From: an uncultured Anaerolineaceae bacterium
Lineage (GTDB): Bacteria; Chloroflexota; Anaerolineae; Anaerolineales; Anaerolineaceae
Assembly (NCBI GenBank): GCA_927443345.1
Contig: CAKMKJ010000006.1
Location: 62,001-126,000, forward strand
Length of the DNA: 64,000 bases
Direction of reading: 5' to 3'
The notes beneath the pieces were generated by a model, which searched no databases, had not been told where the DNA came from, and saw only the letters and a list, made by a program, of their open reading frames with translations. Position 1 is the stretch's first letter. The number at the start of each line of letters is the position of its first letter. Both the position numbers and the translations under genes were made by a program. Of this stretch, positions 17,446 to 27,064 are shown one piece after another.

Positions 17446-20229
17446 TTATCTTCCCAACGCCTCGCGGTGGTATCTCTTTTTATTCTTTTTCATTTGCTTG
17501 TTGACCGCATAACCGCCAGCCAATAATGCAGGCAGAGCTGCCGCACCGCAAATCAAAGTGCCGGGTTGGACTTTGCTTTTCAACTCAATGCCGACCTGAT
17601 ATACCGTATCTGTGCCATGAATGCGGCTGTCAATACGTTCCATTCTGATGAAATACGTACCATCAACCGGCACCGTCCAATCCAGTGAGGCCGATCCATC
17701 CGAACTTAGGGGGCGAGCCTCGCCAATAAAAGTGGCACCATCTGTATCATAAAGTGTCAACAGTGCTGCAGATCCCAGGTTGGTCGGAGTAGTACTAAAC
17801 CTGAGTTGATCTCCAGTTATGCCAACAAAACTGATCCAATCCACATTATCCTTCTGACTACCGTCTCCGCGAGTGACCGGTGCACACCAGTTATGCAATA
17901 CCGGAGTTCCCACCTCCATCAAACTGGCTCCAGATATGTCATCATTTCCCGGGTCAGAACCTTCATAAGCATCCACAATGCAGGAGCCCACGAAGAGCGT
18001 GCTTGTTTCAGCAACGCTGATGTACTCCTCGGCATTTCCAACATTATCCACTGCCCTCATGCGGAACTGGACAGTCTGGCCAGGTGTACCCCAGTAGACC
18101 ATTTGCCGAGCGCTTCCATCGGGTTTTTCAGCCAAATCAACCCAATCGCCACCAGGTTCGCTGGTTTGAATTTCAAAATGATTTATGCCATCCGCTCCCT
18201 GATCAACCTCCCAGGTAAGCAAAACGGCACTCGAATTAGTGATTTGCGGTAAAGTATTCATGTGACTGAGAGGTAAGTCAGAACCACCGGTTACGGTAAA
18301 TTCTTGAATAATACTGGTTGTCCCAGCCAGGTTGCGGGCTTCAACCGTCCAGGCATAATCACCTGCTGGCAGCAGCCCAATTTCCCACGACATACCCTCT
18401 TGCCATTCAAGCAGGGCAGAATAACTACCCGGCCCTGAAAGCGTGCTTCGCGTTTGGACACCTGCTGCTACCGTCCAGGCAAGATTCAAATTCAAGGTTG
18501 TGGTAATGATTTCAGGCAGGATCAAACCAGGCGGTTCTGGTGGATTGACGCGTGAGATAACCTTCATTGAAGCAGCATTATAGGCTCCGATCAGGTTGTC
18601 TGCCAGGTTGGAATCCCCATCCTGAAACAATTCATAGGTGCCACCAAAATCAACATCGGGATAAAGCAGAGCAGAGACCTCCGCACCAACCTGAATAGAA
18701 CGGGAATTATCCAGGAAAGATGGCGTAATTGAACCCAGGTTTGGATAATCTGCGATATCGAACACTTGACATGCGCCTTGATATTCAGCTTCAGTATAGA
18801 GCGCAGCCTGGTTTTTACCTGGGATGCAAGCCGGCGGTTGGGATGGGCAAGCGTATGCTTTGGTTAATTCAGTTAATCCTTGATTGCCAGTTGAAACTTT
18901 ACCCGCTTTATCTTTAACAACTATTGATAGAAAGAACTTGCCATTTGGAATATTGGCATCACAAAGATTGATTTCTTGGGTGAAAGGCGTGGAGGTTATG
19001 ATGCTGCCAATCGGGGTCCAGGCTTTACCTGTGTTGATCATTAATTGGCCGCTGGCTACTGCCGTGTCATCATGCATCCATCCGCCAACGTTTAATGTGG
19101 GAGAAGTGATGGTGGCATAAGGCAGTGGACTGGTAATTCCGCCGGTTGGCGTGGCCACATCACCATTTTGTGATACGTATCGATCACCAGAAATGTATTC
19201 GGAACCATAATCAGGGTAGGTACTGGCCTCTTGATAGGTACGTGGACGGCCGCCATTGACAGCCACTTCATCAAAAACAATATCCACCGAGGTACCCCAA
19301 ACAGAGTTGGGTGTGGTATGCACATGGAAGTGCAGATGGTGTCCTGTGCTATAACCAGTATCATCAACTTTACCAATGAACTGACCCTGCACTACCTCTG
19401 CACCAACGGTTCTTAACGCCGCAGGGATTGTCCCCTGGGCAAGGTGATAATAGACCTGGTAAGTCGTCGGGGAGGTGCTTGGATCTGCCAGAACAATGTA
19501 ATTGGTATTGGTTGTGTTTCCGTTTGCATATCCATCTTCGAAATATCTGACATAACCATGTTTGGCGGCTTTGATATCGAACATGGTGCCATTGGCAAAA
19601 TCGAAAGCATACAGGCATGTAGATGGGCAAGATTTATAAATAAAGACGTGACCAATGCTTCCGGTGAGTCTTACCGACGTACCTTTCGTCCAGGGTAATT
19701 TATAACCAGTGTAGACAACGCCTGCTTTTTGCTGCTGCTGTTCTCCCGGCATGTAATTGGCTTTATTATTTTCCGATAACATATAGTCAGGCACAGCCAA
19801 CAATTCTGCTGCAAATGTAGGATCGGCCTGAAATGTGACCCTCCAGGGTTGAGTAGCGTCACCTGTAGCATAGGCAATGACCAAAGCTGGTTCGCTGTTT
19901 TGCACTTCACCCGTATCTTTATCCACCATGCTGAGCCAGACCAATGCCAGAGATTTGTCTTTCGAAAATTCAACGTGGTCAATCGCGACTCGATAAACGA
20001 TAAAGGCAAGCACGTCTTCACGACCGGAGGCGGCTTTTTGTATAGCTGTATTTAATTCTATCTCACGCGGATCGGTAAGGGTTTTAGGTTGAGGAAGCCT
20101 GGGTTCTTCTGTTCCACCTGGCGTAATGCTGCCTTCATCAGGAGAAACCTGACAGCCGATTAAAGTGCCAATCAGCAACAAGCTGACCAGCATCAAGAAA
20201 GTATACCTGAACCACTTTGACGATTGCAT
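17446..20229 (-). CDS. Multidomain secreted M23-type peptidase-like lipoprotein
   Basis: Start chosen at ATG 20229 (MQSSKWFRYTFLM), with GAGGTG six nt upstream; an in-frame GTG at 20247 is less likely. Lipobox LIGC (Cys26), then a helical/beta N-domain, an M23 (LytM-like) domain (about residues 185-320) with YAFDFANG and HHLHFHVHT, a beta/gamma-crystallin-like block (about 480-555; CQVFDIADYPN ... YELFQDGDSNL), two Ig/FN3-like modules, a PPC-like beta domain (about 780-885) and a C-terminal hydrophobic helix plus KKNKKR. It probably acts on or binds the cell wall. The first zinc ligand is less canonical than HxxxD, so activity is uncertain. Confidence 0.82.
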   Translation of the reverse strand: MQSSKWFRYTFLMLVSLLLIGTLIGCQVSPDEGSITPGGTEEPRLPQPKTLTDPREIELNTAIQKAASGREDVLAFIVYRVAIDHVEFSKDKSLALVWLSMVDKDTGEVQNSEPALVIAYATGDATQPWRVTFQADPTFAAELLAVPDYMLSENNKANYMPGEQQQQKAGVVYTGYKLPWTKGTSVRLTGSIGHVFIYKSCPSTCLYAFDFANGTMFDIKAAKHGYVRYFEDGYANGNTTNTNYIVLADPSTSPTTYQVYYHLAQGTIPAALRTVGAEVVQGQFIGKVDDTGYSTGHHLHFHVHTTPNSVWGTSVDIVFDEVAVNGGRPRTYQEASTYPDYGSEYISGDRYVSQNGDVATPTGGITSPLPYATITSPTLNVGGWMHDDTAVASGQLMINTGKAWTPIGSIITSTPFTQEINLCDANIPNGKFFLSIVVKDKAGKVSTGNQGLTELTKAYACPSQPPACIPGKNQAALYTEAEYQGACQVFDIADYPNLGSITPSFLDNSRSIQVGAEVSALLYPDVDFGGTYELFQDGDSNLADNLIGAYNAASMKVISRVNPPEPPGLILPEIITTTLNLNLAWTVAAGVQTRSTLSGPGSYSALLEWQEGMSWEIGLLPAGDYAWTVEARNLAGTTSIIQEFTVTGGSDLPLSHMNTLPQITNSSAVLLTWEVDQGADGINHFEIQTSEPGGDWVDLAEKPDGSARQMVYWGTPGQTVQFRMRAVDNVGNAEEYISVAETSTLFVGSCIVDAYEGSDPGNDDISGASLMEVGTPVLHNWCAPVTRGDGSQKDNVDWISFVGITGDQLRFSTTPTNLGSAALLTLYDTDGATFIGEARPLSSDGSASLDWTVPVDGTYFIRMERIDSRIHGTDTVYQVGIELKSKVQPGTLICGAAALPALLAGGYAVNKQMKKNKKRYHREALGR

Positions 20230-20322
20230 AATGGGCACCTCTACCACAAAAATAATTCACCTCATGGATAGGGTGCAAGTTCTACGCCAAACCATTATGG
20301 AACATAGGCTTGGGTCTAGTTG

Positions 20323-21633
20323 TTAAGAGTATTTTTCTTTTTGTTGAAGCGTGAAATAAAAACAAGCACCTTTTCCTGGTTCCGCCTCAACCCAAACCCG
20401 GCCGTCGTGGTGTTCCACTGCTCGGCGCACAATCGATAGACCGATTCCCATTCCTTCATAAAAGTCACTTTTATGAACGCGAGTGAATGGTTCAAAAATT
20501 TGCTCGGCATCAGACTGATCAAATCCCAACCCGTTATCTCTCACGAAATAGACTCTTTCCTCTTCTTCATTTTCAAAACAACCTACCTCGATGTGTGCAT
20601 TGGAGGTCTTTTTGGTATATTTCCACGCGTTTTGTAACAAGTTTTGGGCAATTAATCTGGTTACCCCTTTGTCAGCAATCAGAAACATATCAGGTTGTAT
20701 GGTGAAATTTAAAACCCGTTCGGGGTCTTGCAATTTCAAAGTATTCATAGTGTCTTGAACAATCTCACTGAAGTTGATTCGTTCGTATTCCAATGGCTTG
20801 CGGCTGATACCCGTAAGTACAAGCATATCATCCAGCATTTCATTCATGGTTAGTCCGGCTTGATGGATGTGATGGACAAACTTATTACCTTCGGCATCCA
20901 GTTTTTTGTTATATTCTTTTGCCAAAATATCTGAATAACCAAGAATGGCGCGGATGGGAGCCTTTAAATCATGTGAGGCTGTATAACCAAAAGACTTAAA
21001 GTCATCCCTTTCTTGCATGGCAATATCCAAATCACTCAAAGTTTTGTGATGCTCTGTGAGATCAACAACGGATACCAATGTTGAATCCAATCCCACAGAA
21101 CGCAAAGGATGAGACAACACTTTTACAAAAATACTCTCTCCATCCTTTTTAAGATGTTCCCATGGGCCTGATTGTCGTAGTTCGTCCTTATGGTCAGTTA
21201 GTACTTTCATCATAGCGGGAACATCTTCTTCACGCCGTAAATCAGTAATCTTCAATTTTCGAAATTCCTCAGGTGAATAACCATAAACCTTGCAGGCTGC
21301 CGGGTTTACTGCCATTATCTCGAGTGATTTATTGTCATAAATCCACATTGCCTGGGGATTATCTTCAAACAAAAGATTGAAACTGCGCTGAACTGCCGCG
21401 ATCTCATTCATCAACAAGTCTTTATGTGACTCCTCTTGTTTCAGTAACAGATAAATGAGTGTTGTGGCTAGAAAAACATAAACTAATCCCTTTATAGTTG
21501 AATATAATCCGGCACTCTCAAGATTGGGGGCCATTGCAAATGCCAATTTATCTGAAAACATTATCCACAAGACGGAGAATATTCCAAAAATCAGAGGAAC
21601 TCTAAAAGATCGGCTAAATTTTAAACCCTTCAT
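20323..21633 (-). CDS. Membrane PAS sensor histidine kinase
   Basis: Start at ATG 21633 (MKGLKFSRSF), with AAGGA upstream; a TTG six codons earlier is also open. Two membrane helices near the N-terminus (about 10-28 and 40-58), a PAS domain (about 80-195; EDNPQAMWIYDNKSLEIMAV), a HisKA dimerisation domain with the phospho-acceptor His in ASHDLKAPIRAILGY and an HATPase domain (N-box LLQNAWKYTKK, G1 DNGLGFD, G2 EGMGIGLSIVRR). The architecture resembles bacteriophytochrome-family and cyanobacterial kinases. No response regulator is adjacent, so the partner is elsewhere. Confidence 0.94.
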   Translation of the reverse strand: MKGLKFSRSFRVPLIFGIFSVLWIMFSDKLAFAMAPNLESAGLYSTIKGLVYVFLATTLIYLLLKQEESHKDLLMNEIAAVQRSFNLLFEDNPQAMWIYDNKSLEIMAVNPAACKVYGYSPEEFRKLKITDLRREEDVPAMMKVLTDHKDELRQSGPWEHLKKDGESIFVKVLSHPLRSVGLDSTLVSVVDLTEHHKTLSDLDIAMQERDDFKSFGYTASHDLKAPIRAILGYSDILAKEYNKKLDAEGNKFVHHIHQAGLTMNEMLDDMLVLTGISRKPLEYERINFSEIVQDTMNTLKLQDPERVLNFTIQPDMFLIADKGVTRLIAQNLLQNAWKYTKKTSNAHIEVGCFENEEEERVYFVRDNGLGFDQSDAEQIFEPFTRVHKSDFYEGMGIGLSIVRRAVEHHDGRVWVEAEPGKGACFYFTLQQKEKYS

Positions 21634-21696
21634 CCCCGTTATCCTTTCCAACTCATGAGAGCCAACTAATAAATATTAAATCCATACCTACAAAAA

Positions 21697-21724
21697 AAAA
21701 CAGAGCCTTATAAGACTCTGTTTT
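21697..21724 (-). terminator. Terminator for the zinc-ribbon membrane protein gene
   Basis: AAAACAGAG (21697-21705) pairs with CTCTGTTTT (21716-21724). On the minus strand a run of nine T follows. Confidence 0.85.
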
Positions 21725-21735
21725 CTATCACTAAA

Positions 21736-23307
21736 TCAGGGCTGAAAAACCACAAAATTATCAAACAAAATCTGAGTTCCTTTTTCTTCAAAAGTGCCTG
21801 CCAGCATGCCCACATCACCAGCTTTGAGGTCACTATCATCCACCGCATCAACATAATCGCCGTTGATATAAAGCGTTAAACGGGAACCAACACAATCAAA
21901 ACGGATATGATTTACTGCAGAGCCGGCAAAGATGGTATCAGTTACGAGCATGCCGTTCTTGGGGAGGAATGTTTGCTCTCCATCCACGACTTTTCCGATG
22001 CCATAATATCCATCGCTGGAAATGACCGCAAAGTAATAATTATTGGCATCTGTATACCGGCACTGCACACCAAAACGATTTCCTTCGGGGCCGCCCTGCC
22101 TGACAGTATCCACCTCAACTCTGGAATCAGTGAAGCTCTTTTGGGGATTTGACCACAGATCAAAATTGGCACTGCTAACGGTTACCCGATACTGGCCTTC
22201 AGAATAAGTGGTCTCCCCTTCTGTACCTGAATTTTCAAGCCAGCCATTAGCTTTTCCAGAAAAATCATCGTAAAACAGCACCTGTTGTTTGGTCATGCCA
22301 GATTGAAAGGGAGACAAAAGCGAAGTCACGTCCATTTTAAAATATGTTGGCGTTCCTGGAATCAAAACTGCAGAATCCAAATATTGGGTGGTGTTACCCA
22401 GCAGATTGCCATTTTCGTCATACACTTTTGCCTGCAATTCAACCAGGCTGAAGGGAGAATTACCAGGGTTGTAAATAGTACCCTGAACTTGCACAAACTC
22501 ACCAGGTACTGAACTGCTTGCCTGACCGGTTAAATAATGGTACCAGTTGAAAAGATTTGCCCTCGATGAATTGGTCGTGAAGAACCAATACAGAAAGAGA
22601 CTCAGCAGGGTGATAAAAAACACCAGCAAAACACCTGCCATTACTTTAAATCCGCTTCTGGCATCTGGATCGCTTAATTCAATAACGCACCAGACAGGCA
22701 TAAGCAAGAAAAAGGTTAGAATTTTGATCCAGGAGCGTCGATACCATTTTTTCTTTTTAGGCTTCTTAACAACAACTTCATCTTCAACTTCATCTTCAAT
22801 TTCTTCTACAATTTCTTTTACTACTTCTTCGTCAACTTCTTCCACAACTTCTTCGTCACCTGCCGGTTCAGCAACACCTAAATCACGGCCGCAAGCCTGG
22901 CAGACTTTGGCCGTTTCATCCACCAACTCGCCGCAATATTGACAAGTTTTTAATAGAGATGATCCGGCTGGTTCATCCATGTATTCCGTCATCTCGGTGA
23001 ATGGATTAATGCGAATATTTACTGGCTTCTCAGGTTTTATTGTTTCAACAGTGGTAACTGGTAATTCTTGTTGAGTTTTTAAGGCTGCCAGGGCTTTTTT
23101 TATCACACTGGCGTCAGGATTATGCAGCAGACAAGCTTCCATAAGTTTGATTTTTTCAGCGTCATTGTCGCGCGTTTCAATCTCCCAAACCCATGCCTGG
23201 ATATTTTGGGGTTCGGCAACAATGATCGGTTCGAGGATAATCCTCGCCTCGACCTTTTTACCTGCTTTGATTAAATCTATCGCTCGTTTTAACGCTTCCG
23301 CCGACAT
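21736..23307 (-). CDS. Zinc-ribbon membrane protein with extracellular LamG-like domain
   Basis: 523 residues. A TPR-like N-terminus (about 1-85), a zinc ribbon (CQYCGELVDETAKVCQACGR, about 113-132), a long Glu/Val acidic repeat (about 145-180), a Lys-rich patch (KKPKKKKW), two or three membrane helices (about 190-245), then an extracellular FxLYD-like beta domain (about 270-345) and a concanavalin/LamG-like jelly roll (about 355-523) starting at LFYDDFSGKANGWLE. The layout, with zinc ribbon inside and jelly roll outside, suggests a scaffold or sensor. No enzyme motif. Confidence 0.8.
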   Translation of the reverse strand: MSAEALKRAIDLIKAGKKVEARIILEPIIVAEPQNIQAWVWEIETRDNDAEKIKLMEACLLHNPDASVIKKALAALKTQQELPVTTVETIKPEKPVNIRINPFTEMTEYMDEPAGSSLLKTCQYCGELVDETAKVCQACGRDLGVAEPAGDEEVVEEVDEEVVKEIVEEIEDEVEDEVVVKKPKKKKWYRRSWIKILTFFLLMPVWCVIELSDPDARSGFKVMAGVLLVFFITLLSLFLYWFFTTNSSRANLFNWYHYLTGQASSSVPGEFVQVQGTIYNPGNSPFSLVELQAKVYDENGNLLGNTTQYLDSAVLIPGTPTYFKMDVTSLLSPFQSGMTKQQVLFYDDFSGKANGWLENSGTEGETTYSEGQYRVTVSSANFDLWSNPQKSFTDSRVEVDTVRQGGPEGNRFGVQCRYTDANNYYFAVISSDGYYGIGKVVDGEQTFLPKNGMLVTDTIFAGSAVNHIRFDCVGSRLTLYINGDYVDAVDDSDLKAGDVGMLAGTFEEKGTQILFDNFVVFQP

Positions 23308-23384
23308 ATGCCCACTACTCCGTCATAACGATAATTGTCGTCATGATTTGATATTACCTGAATCAGATTTCGATGTCAAATTTG

Positions 23385-25211
23385 TTAATTGTTTGACTCA
23401 ATCTTTTTTAGCATTTGCATTTGCTCAACATATTCCAGACTTTGATGTCTGAAATAAGTGTTATAGAGATTGGCGTAATTGCCAGCTTTGGCTAGCAGCG
23501 AATTATGGTTTCCTTCTTCGATGATCGCTCCATTTTCGACAACAATTATTCGATCAGCCGATTTCACCGTTGACAGGCGGTGAGCAATCAAAATGCTGGT
23601 GGTTTTCTCCAAAATCAGTGTCAATGCCTGTTGAATCTGCCATTCCGTGAAAGGATCGATGCTCGCAGTGGCTTCATCCAGGATGAAGATGGCTGGTTCT
23701 TGCACCAGCACCCTCATTAAAGACACCAACTGTCGTTGTCCCATTGAAAGCCGGGAACCGCGTTCACCTACCTCTGTTAGCAACCCATTGGGCAGAGTAT
23801 CCAGCCATTCGCCATCGCCAATCTTTTTGGCAATAGCCACAATTTCAGAATCAGTGACTTGCGGCTTGGCGTAACGTATATTTTCAGCCACACTGCCTGA
23901 AAACAGAAAAGGCACCTGTGAAACCACCCCCAGGTGACGACGGTAATCATAAAGGTCAAAACTGCGGATGTCATGGCCGTCAATTAATAGTCGGCCTTCT
24001 TGAAACTCATAGAAACGGGCAATCAACTTGGCGATCGACGTTTTACCGGCACCAGTATGGCCTACAATGGCCAGGTTCTCACCGGCTCTGATGGTGAGAT
24101 TGAGCTTGTCGAGAATTTGTTCGCTTTCTTTATAATGAAAACTGACCTTCTCAAACACGATCTCACCTCGCAATGGAGGGACCGATTGAGAATCATTTTG
24201 AACCACGGCTGTAGGCGTATCTATCAGAGCGAACACACGTTCAGAAGCTGAAAGACCATTCTGAATGGAAGTCCAGAATGAGGTAATGTTCATCACCGGA
24301 AACATGAAGCGGTCAAGGCTGAGGATGAAAAGAAACCAGGCTCCCACAGAAACGATACCTGCGACGGCGCTCAGCGCACCTGTATAGACCATTACACCAG
24401 TGGCGATGCCCGATAAAGCGTTGAGTGTTGGAAACACAACCGAGAGTGCTAATCCACGCTTGACATTAACAATGTAAGAAGTGTCGTTGGCATCATTAAA
24501 TTCTTGATAGATACTGGCTTCTTGCCTGAAATTTTTGGCCACAGCAATTCCGCTGACAGTTTCTTTGATCGTGGAATTGACATTTGCCATGGCGCGCATG
24601 CCCTGACGAGTGGCTTTTCGGGCAATGGTGCGGTACAAAATCGCAAAGAGGGTCACGATTGGGATTATCGCGAACAGGTAAAGAGCCAAGTGCCATTCGA
24701 TGACGAAAAGTACCACAGCCAAAATCAATGCTTCGACCACTTGACTGGCTACATCCGTCACGAGAGTGATCAATTCACCGAAATCTCGTGTATCTGAAGT
24801 GATTCGCGACACAATTTTGCCAGATGAAAACTCATCATAAAAAGATAAATCGTGTTCGACTGAAGCGGAATAAGCATCTATGGCCAAAGTAGCTACAACA
24901 TCCGCGATAGTAACAGCCATCACTCTGCGCAGACCCCAGTTGAAGAACCAAATTGAGAGTCCGATAAACAGCACGGCAGCGCCCACGCCAATCATGCTCC
25001 ATAATTGGGGCACCCCTTGTAACAGATCTACTCCGCGTGAAACGATGATTGGCAGCAGCGACCCTGCCCCGGCAATCGCCAGGGTTAACAAAGATACCAC
25101 CAGCAAACGCTTCCAATGTGGTTTGAAATAATCCAAAATACGACGAGTCAGTTCTTTATCGTCATAAGTGCGATCATACTTTTCTGCGCCAAGACCATCA
25201 AAAAAGCCCAT
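23385..25211 (-). CDS. ABC exporter half-transporter, canonical-site subunit
   Basis: 608 residues: six-helix membrane domain (about 30-330) and an ATPase domain. Walker A GHTGAGKTS, Walker B IFILDEATASID with the catalytic Glu, H-loop LIAHRLSTV. The signature is LSMGQRQLVSLMRVL, with Met replacing the second Gly of LSGGQ. It lies directly downstream of a second half-transporter whose Walker B Glu is Asp. The two likely form a heterodimer with one active and one degenerate ATP site, as in BmrCD/TM287-288-type exporters. Substrate unknown. GAGGAATT ribosome site. Confidence 0.93.
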   Translation of the reverse strand: MGFFDGLGAEKYDRTYDDKELTRRILDYFKPHWKRLLVVSLLTLAIAGAGSLLPIIVSRGVDLLQGVPQLWSMIGVGAAVLFIGLSIWFFNWGLRRVMAVTIADVVATLAIDAYSASVEHDLSFYDEFSSGKIVSRITSDTRDFGELITLVTDVASQVVEALILAVVLFVIEWHLALYLFAIIPIVTLFAILYRTIARKATRQGMRAMANVNSTIKETVSGIAVAKNFRQEASIYQEFNDANDTSYIVNVKRGLALSVVFPTLNALSGIATGVMVYTGALSAVAGIVSVGAWFLFILSLDRFMFPVMNITSFWTSIQNGLSASERVFALIDTPTAVVQNDSQSVPPLRGEIVFEKVSFHYKESEQILDKLNLTIRAGENLAIVGHTGAGKTSIAKLIARFYEFQEGRLLIDGHDIRSFDLYDYRRHLGVVSQVPFLFSGSVAENIRYAKPQVTDSEIVAIAKKIGDGEWLDTLPNGLLTEVGERGSRLSMGQRQLVSLMRVLVQEPAIFILDEATASIDPFTEWQIQQALTLILEKTTSILIAHRLSTVKSADRIIVVENGAIIEEGNHNSLLAKAGNYANLYNTYFRHQSLEYVEQMQMLKKIESNN

Positions 25212-25306
25212 AATTCCTCAAAATCCGAGAATCGTAAACCGTTATTCGTGAACTGTCATTTCTCCAGTTTTACCATTCACGGTTCACGAGTTACGATTCA
25301 CGGCAG
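25212..25306. repeat. Degenerate short repeats of a GTGAAxCGT type
   Basis: CCATTCACGGTTCACGAG and TTACGATTCACGGC repeat a TTCACGG/GATTCACG core. Related strings occur at 37565-37620 (GTGAACCGTGATTCGG) and 37735-37800 (CACGAATCGACTAATCACG). Spacer repeat with no gene. Confidence 0.5.
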
Positions 25307-27064
25307 TTACTCACTAAATATCTTCCGATACGCATCACTGGTGCGCATCAAGTCATCGTGTGTGCCGGCAGCCGTTAATGCGCCGCCCTTCACCACCAAA
25401 ATCAGGTCTGCCCAGCGGATCTGCGATAGACGATGGGTGATGATAAAAGTAGTGCGGCCTTTTGCAGCAGCGTAAATGGCGCGCTGAATTTTATCTTCGG
25501 TGGCCGAATCTATTGCGCTGGTGGAATCATCCAACATCAAGATGCGCGGATCGGTGAGGAAGGCTCTCGCCAGTGCTAACCGCTGACGCTGCCCACCTGA
25601 TAGGGTGACACCGCGTTCTCCAATGATGGTTTGATAGCCATCAGCGAAAGTCTCAATGAAATCATTTGCCTGAGCAGCCTTTGCAGCTTCTTCAATTTCT
25701 TGTTGAGAGGCACCAGGTTTGCCAAATGCAATGTTTTCTGCAATCGTCCGAGAGAACAGAAAAATATCCTGCTCAATAATGGAAATGTTACGCCGCAGAT
25801 TTTCCAGGGTCCAATCGCGGACGTCCACCCCATCAACGAGAACCTGCCCTTTATTGACATCGTAAGTGCGGTTGACCAATCGCGCCAGTGATGTCTTGCC
25901 AGAGCCCGTCTGACCAACAATAGCAACTGTTTGGCCAGGTTTCACTTTAAAACTAACATGGTCGAGCACCGGTTCACCCTCTGCATAACCAAAAGATACT
26001 TCTTTGAATTCAATTTCTCCGCGCATAGGCTGGGCATAGCCCGCAGCGTTTTGATCCAAATTATCTTCGCGATTCATGACCTCAAGGATCCGTTTTGCGC
26101 TTGCCAAACCAAGTGAAATTCTCGAATAAGCCCATAATGAAGCAAAAGTCGGAAAGTCAAGCATAAGCAGCAAGCCAAAATAACCCACCACTTCGCCAAT
26201 ATCAATCCGCCCCACGCGGAAGAGCAGCAAGGCGTGAAGAAGACCCGCAGCCAGTGCAATGCCGTAAAGCAGCAACGGTAAGAAACGGGCTTCTTTCCTC
26301 CCCTGCTCTACTGAAGCATCTCTGTAGCGCTTTACATTTTGCTTGAAAAGCGCGATTTCAGCCAGTTCACGTGCCGACCCTTTGACCGTTTCCACACCAT
26401 CCAGCGATTCTGCCAAACGGATATTGAGAGCGCCAAATGCTTCACGCACTTCTTCAGTGATGGGAGCCAATCCGCGCATATATATACGCAATGCAAAGAA
26501 ATACAACACAATGAATGCAGCAGGAACGATTATCAACTGCATATCATATCGCGGGGCTGCAATCACCGGAAAAATCAAGAATGTCAACGATCCCACCACC
26601 ATATTTAAGCCGGGGCTGAAGAGAAAGTTCACCTCACGCACATCATTCGTGGCGCGTGCCATGGTGTCACCCACGGGTTGAAGGTTATGAAAAGTCATGC
26701 TCTTGCCCAGCAGGCTGGTATAGAGTTCGCGACGCACAGCCCGCTCTACGCGCTGTGCGATAAACTCAAACCCAAAATTTCGCGCAAACTGCAGCACACC
26801 TCGACCGATTGAGCAAGCAAGAATTACGACTGTGATGGCAATGAGCGCCTTGTTATCAAATACCGAAGCTGACACCACATTGAAGGCCTCACCCACTTTT
26901 ACCTGGATGATAGCCAAAAACCCGGCATTGAAAAGTGCCCCGGCGATGGCGACTATTAGAATCGGCCATTGATGAATGGCATGTGAAAAAATCCAACGCG
27001 CAGGAGAGCTTCGGTCGGTTTTATACTGCTGAGGAAGCGTAAATTCTGAAATAGTGTCTGTCAT
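25307..27064 (-). CDS. ABC exporter half-transporter, degenerate-site subunit
   Basis: 585 residues: membrane domain (about 28-320) and ATPase domain. Walker A GQTGSGKTS, full signature LSGGQRQRLALARA, H-loop IITHRLSQI. Walker B ends ILMLDDSTSAID, with Asp where catalytic Glu is normal. Its signature motif would complete the active site of the partner at 23385-25211, while its own Walker B faces the partner's altered LSMGQ. That is the textbook arrangement of a heterodimeric type IV exporter. It is first in the two-gene operon, separated from the partner by a 95-bp repeat-rich gap. Confidence 0.93.
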   Translation of the reverse strand: MTDTISEFTLPQQYKTDRSSPARWIFSHAIHQWPILIVAIAGALFNAGFLAIIQVKVGEAFNVVSASVFDNKALIAITVVILACSIGRGVLQFARNFGFEFIAQRVERAVRRELYTSLLGKSMTFHNLQPVGDTMARATNDVREVNFLFSPGLNMVVGSLTFLIFPVIAAPRYDMQLIIVPAAFIVLYFFALRIYMRGLAPITEEVREAFGALNIRLAESLDGVETVKGSARELAEIALFKQNVKRYRDASVEQGRKEARFLPLLLYGIALAAGLLHALLLFRVGRIDIGEVVGYFGLLLMLDFPTFASLWAYSRISLGLASAKRILEVMNREDNLDQNAAGYAQPMRGEIEFKEVSFGYAEGEPVLDHVSFKVKPGQTVAIVGQTGSGKTSLARLVNRTYDVNKGQVLVDGVDVRDWTLENLRRNISIIEQDIFLFSRTIAENIAFGKPGASQQEIEEAAKAAQANDFIETFADGYQTIIGERGVTLSGGQRQRLALARAFLTDPRILMLDDSTSAIDSATEDKIQRAIYAAAKGRTTFIITHRLSQIRWADLILVVKGGALTAAGTHDDLMRTSDAYRKIFSE

